NCBI GenBank assembly: GCA_003342815.1
Contig: PTEX01000120.1
Coordinates: 2,040,039 to 2,104,038 of the forward strand
Source of the DNA: Eudromia elegans
Lineage: Eukaryota > Chordata > Aves > Tinamiformes > Tinamidae
Reading direction: 5' to 3'
DNA length: 64,000 nt
This document shows, one piece after another, positions 59,110 to 64,000 of this stretch (within the stretch, counting starts at the first letter, position 1; each line of letters begins with the position of its first letter). Position numbers and translations under genes: made by a program. The notes below the pieces were generated by a model, which made no database searches, was not told the origin of the DNA, and saw only the letters and a program-made list of their open reading frames with translations.

Positions 59110-62100
59110 TTTGGCAATGAATCTTAAAGATTTCAAAATAAGCACAGTTTTCTTGCTAGATTTACTTCCACCCTTAAGCCCTTTCATTCAGACTTTTTTT
59201 CAGCTTTCTTACTCTCTAACCTATTATTGTCTTATTCAAACCGGAAATTTCCTTTTATTGTGAGTTCTAATTGTATTTACTTCTGTATGTCAAGACTGAC
59301 ATTTTAGCGAAGAATGATTCAAAAAAAAAAAAAGAAAAACCTAAACATCTTGACCTTCCTTGAATAATCTGCCAAAAGATTTCTACTTTAAGGAACTACT
59401 CTAATGAGTAGTCTTCTTTCAGTAGACTACTTTTTTCCCATTTCTGTATTCCTTCTTATTATATTTTGAGGTCTATTAAGGCTAGTGCAATGATTCTTTA
59501 TTGTACTTGAGGAGAGATTCCTTTGACACATGTAGATGATGCTTAGAATCCTTTTACAGCCAATGTAGTAAAACAGATACTCATAGAAAGTAATTCAGCT
59601 CATCTAAAACTAGAAAATAAGTACCTATTTTCTTCCACTGTGAGAGAGGGAGCTTAGAATTCCCATTTCACACTCAAGGGTCTACACTGTCTGTATGATG
59701 TGAGGTTGCTCACAAAAAGAAAAAGCTTGATTCATATGATCCTATTGCTTTCTCCCTTAAATCATTATCCTTTCAGAAAGGTCTCTATACAGTCTAAATG
59801 TTAGAATTTCTTCTTGATATCAAAAAGTATGTCAGCTAAACAATGAAAATCATATTAATTATTGGTGCTCATTCTGAATGGCATGAGGAACTACTGTTCC
59901 AGAAAATATGACACTTTTCAGGACTACAAAACAGGACTATTCTACCATAACCAGACTCAAACCATGCAGCCATCTCAATACTCTCACCCTATGATCACTT
60001 TCTCCAGGAAACTTTTCAAGGAATAAAAACTTCCACATTGATGATTCTTCAAGAGTATTTCAATATCTGACAAAAAGAATTACAGAATAGAAAATCGTGG
60101 AACAATATATACATCACTTCCAGACACATTACTTGCATGATGGTATGCAAGTAAGAGTCTGGAAGCCATAATTCCATAAACCTTCTCTAATGCCCAGGCT
60201 ATATGGTATTTTGGGATTTCTGAGGCCTTATAGCATGGAATGGACTGTAAATTGCACAAACAAACAAACAAACAAAAAAGCAGGAAAAATCCATGGAGAC
60301 TAATTTTGCTGTGTCATTTTTCAAGTCACAGTTTGTTTTGTGAAGCTGTACACACACTCGTGTTGTCATAGCACAGAGTCACCATAGAGAGAATAAGAAG
60401 GTTAGAAATGGCTAAAAGGCTAAAGGAGTGGGATGCTTAAGTAATTTTGAAATGGTGAGGAACTGTATTTGTTGCTATATTCTTTAGTATCAAAATGCTG
60501 AAGATGTATCTGTATGTGTGTAGTGTATTTGGCTCTTACTTAACATGCTGCTCACTGTGAATTCTCCTCTTATGTGTTTTACTAGTCCTAGACACAAAAT
60601 AACAGGGATAGTGCCAATTAAACTAAGTTTTTAAAGTGACTTTAAAACACTGAGATGTAAGATACTGATCTTAATCCCCAGGCTGATGATGACTCCCTCT
60701 GATAAGCCTCTTCAGTAAGTCTTGCTGATTTCATAGTTCCATCCTTAAAATAGTATAGATAAAATATTTACATATTATCATTTCTGTACCCCCAAATTAT
60801 GATAAAAGGTAGTATTATTTTAATCTAACTAGGATTTCAGTTACCATGACAGTATTGCTGACAGCTCAAAGGAGGGAAAACCTGTTGCGATTTTTTTTTT
60901 TACAAAATTTTTTTAGGGAGGAAAAAAAAGGTAATCCTTCGTGGAACATATTGAGACACTGAGTGACATGTTACTTGAGGACTTCTTAAAAAAATTGTCA
61001 AAGGCTCTGCTTTCCTCCAACATTTTAATGCTTTAGAAAATATCACCTGTACTTATTAGCAGATGGTTAGAGAAAGATGACTTAGCTGAAATAAAAAAAT
61101 GAGAGCTTCTCAATTCCAAGCAGAGAAGACCATTTGTTATTTTTGCAAAGTAGTCATATTCCCTTTTCCACAGTACTTTGTTGTTCAGCTCACACATTAA
61201 ATTCAAAAATTAAAAGTTTTATCCCACTTTCTCATGCCAATTATTCATACAAGTAAGTAAAGTAGATATTATGAAAAAAATATTTTTTTTCCTATAGATT
61301 TTGTCACTTCAGGAGCCAGCAGTTTTTTATATTTCTCATAGTGTATTTGTCACTTCAGGAGCCAGCAGTTTTTTATATTTCTCATAGTGTATTTCACAAT
61401 GTATTAAGATAATCTTTAAAAATTAAATGCATCTAAGAAAATATGAATGGGAAGTGCATTAACCTATGGCCAAAGTAATAAAAATAACAAAAATAGCAAC
61501 TGATGGAACACAGTAAAAATAGCTGGACAATGAAACATGAAATTCTAAAAATAAATAGCATTAAGTCTGCAGTCCTGTGGCATTATTCAGGACACTAGCA
61601 TCTGACAGAGACCTGGAGGGAGCCTGTTCTATTTTTCTCTCAGACTGAATTTTCTTGCTGGTCTGTAAATGTAAAAACAAACTGTAAGAATACAAGCCAA
61701 ACGTGAAGATCTACTGATAAGATTTTAAGAGGACTTTGCATTTTTAACTCTCCTTTTATATTACATTCCAAATTATTTCCTATTACTTCCCTCTTCCACT
61801 CCTTCTCAATAATTTTACATTTTTTTCTTTCTTTACAGAAAAATCAGGACAGCTAAAATCAGAGCAAGAACTACTGTATTTTAAAGGGAGTATTACAATT
61901 CTGTTCTCTTTCCTTTGACTAGGACCAAGTTGTACACATCAAACTCATGACTTGCATCACTTTTTCCCTAGTTCTTATTTTATTTAACCTTTCTCTTTCT
62001 TTCAATTTACCATATTTCTCTTTCTTTGTTCTCTTAATTGCTCCACATAAAATTTCTTGGTAGATATTTGCTTTGGTACTCATAGCTCCTCTCCTGAGGA

Positions 62101-64000
62101 CATGACTCATGACTCCAAAACTACTGTGAACCTCTGCCTTGTGTCATAAATCAACCTACACTTCAGATATCTCATGCCATCCACTCACACGATCTCTTCT
62201 TGTTCAGCTATCATCCTTATATTCCGTTATTAAGTGAGTGAGTGGAACTATTTCTACTAACAGAGAAAGGATTTCTAATGCAGTGATGTTTTTTTCTTTA
62301 AGTAAGTAATCATCTTCGTGATATCAATTAGCATTTGAGGATCTGAGAAGTTTTTCAGGAATGTGTTGTTTTTTTTAATGTTTGTTTGGACTACAGCAAT
62401 GTCATGAAGTGCCATCCTGCTAATCAGCACATTAATGTGCTAACCAGCACAATAATATTGAAAAAGTCCCTGTCCTAAGTGTCTTGGAGTCTGAGCTAAT
62501 CAGACAGGAAAAATGAAATGATATATGGTACTAAAGTAAAGAACAAATCTAAGTTAGAGCTGATGACATGTATTCCCTTAATTCTCTCCAGTTCAAGCAT
62601 GCCTATTTCCAAGACTGTCCATGTATACAATCACTTCTTTTTAACAAAATTTTACTTTATAGTTTAATTATATTTATGTTAAAATTGTATCATAATGGAA
62701 TACTCACATATGGGTGTACAGGAAGTATAACTGTGATCCTAGAAGAGGTTTTACAATAGCATATGAATAATTGAAGAGAAAAGATCATAGCTCTGATAGA
62801 AAGTATCACTAATCAAGGAGGTATTAGCTCTTGGCAAAGTAGAACGATCTGCTAGGAAGCAATGTAACTTGATGTTGAAAGGATAATCTTTGAAAATTAA
62901 ACAGAATCTCAGCAATTGTTTTGAAGTGTTATATAAAAGAAAAGAATGCAATATAATTCGGGCAAATCTGAGTCCAAGAATCCTTTAAAATGAGATTAAG
63001 CATATTATTCATGATAATTTAGCTAGATATGCAGTGTCTGTGAAGAACAATCTGTATGAGAGGATATCAGTAATTGAATTTGATGTCATTGGCCATACAA
63101 AACTGACTTCTGATGAATAAGCTATATAAATCTTTAGGAATATTTTTGTTTGTGTTGTGGTAGAACTGGAGACACAAACCTGTACAATAATAAATTGAGT
63201 AATACACAAATCTCTATGCTAGCACAATAATACTTTAGTTATTATTTTGCAATTGATAAATAACATGCACAATATGAATGGAAAAATATGACGTAAGATT
63301 GGGGAGCTAAAGAAATATCATTGAGAAATAATAATAAAGAGATAAAGAAGGTAAGATGAATGCCCTTCCCAGATACCAAATAGCCTAAATCAATGATTTC
63401 AAGGCAAAAGAAGAATATATAATGAAAAAAAAAGAAAAAAATACGGTGAAATTCAGTGCAACTAACTGATGTGAATTGTGCAATAATGTTCTGTTTTAAT
63501 TTTATTCACAGATGTATTAACAGTTTAATATTTTCTTTAAAGTTGTAAATCTGTCATTGAGAATAAATAGTTTCTGAGATTTTGTTTGAAAGAAACTAGG
63601 GTTAACCTTTTTGAATATTATGAGCTATAGATAAAGTTTGTTGTAGACATCTTGTTAATTTGTTAGCAGGGTACTTACAAGGGAATAAAGGAAAAGAGAC
63701 ATATCAAGAGATATTAGATGTTTCTTTAGGTGTTGGAGCTGCTCATGAGTTGAGTAGATTTAAGATGTAATAAATAGTACTAAAGATATAGTTTATTTTT
63801 CAGCATATATTTCAAGATTTTTTCTTCTCCCTTACAATTGGCGAGCTATAGCCCCCTATAACCACTCTGAAATCAGTATCTAAGTGAATATTTGAAACTG
63901 TGTTGATTTCATTGAGCTAGCTTTTGGAATAGAGAAAATAAGTTTGTCTGACACATCATCAACACAAGGTAATGGACTGAAAGAATTGGTGCAGTGTCTC
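59110..64000. other. A/T-rich non-coding stretch
   Basis: No gene or RNA is recognised. It holds A/T runs at 59321-59333, 60890-60901 and 63425-63440, an (AAAC)n run at about 60256-60276 and the 46-bp tandem duplication at 61.3 kb. Confidence 0.5.
61303..61394. repeat. 46-bp exact tandem duplication
   Basis: The unit begins GTCACTTCAGGAGCCAGCAG and ends CTCATAGTGTATTT. Copies are at 61303-61348 and 61349-61394 with no differences, and the three bases before copy 1 (TTT) also match the end of the unit. Perfect identity indicates a recent event or an assembly artefact. Confidence 0.95.

Overview
The window looks like nuclear DNA from a bird. The best evidence is a set of CR1 LINE copies, most of them 5'-truncated, with typical avian 3' ends (the 'gactagatgatctctagaggtccctt' type tail and the ATTCTATG-like terminal repeats). 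Two LTRs with TG...CA ends and A/T-rich, low-repeat flanks fit the same picture. I could not name the species. I recognise no complete or partial protein-coding gene of the host. Nearly all open frames are short, lack codon-use or domain signals, or run through simple repeats, CR1 or LTR sequence. No tRNA, rRNA or CRISPR array was seen.

Layout. 1-2.6 kb is A/T-rich non-coding DNA. From about 2.7 to 9.3 kb base composition changes sharply. A G-rich stretch with a G-quadruplex-type run lies at 3.17 kb. A large CpG-rich island covers about 5.3-8.8 kb, holds NotI- and AscI-type sites, GC boxes and NRF1-like repeats, and is interrupted by long A runs (66, 25) and a 145-base assembly gap (8404-8548). 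A degenerate TG/CG tract about 700 bases long follows. This is most simply a promoter/first-exon region of a developmental-type gene, but its orientation and gene identity are not visible here. The remaining 54 kb is A/T-rich and gene-poor, as expected for a very long intron or an intergenic desert.

Mobile elements. CR1 copies or fragments lie at 16.8, 18.9-19.3, 21.3-21.6, 47.76-48.5, 55.5-56.3 and 59.0 kb. Two solo LTRs are intact to their ends: 27074-27655 (TSD ATTTTT) and 55585-56231 (TSD GGTAAC). The second sits inside a CR1 copy and so dates after it. A pair of A-tailed repeats of unknown family lies in inverted orientation at 52.9 and 53.5 kb. A MIR-like fragment is possible at 39.5 kb.

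Local structure. There are several exact tandem duplications (46 bp at 61.3 kb, 19 bp at 36.4 kb, 13 bp and 10 bp at 31.2 kb), a five-copy 13-bp A/T minisatellite at 57.6 kb, hairpins at 46.5 and 50.9 kb, and a 190-base pyrimidine tract at 10.7 kb. One 38-base candidate exon with strong splice sites is at 37145-37182. I did not find a convincing new molecular system. The most unusual items are the inverted A-tailed repeat pair, the near-duplicated flanks of the first LTR, and the CpG/TG composite region.
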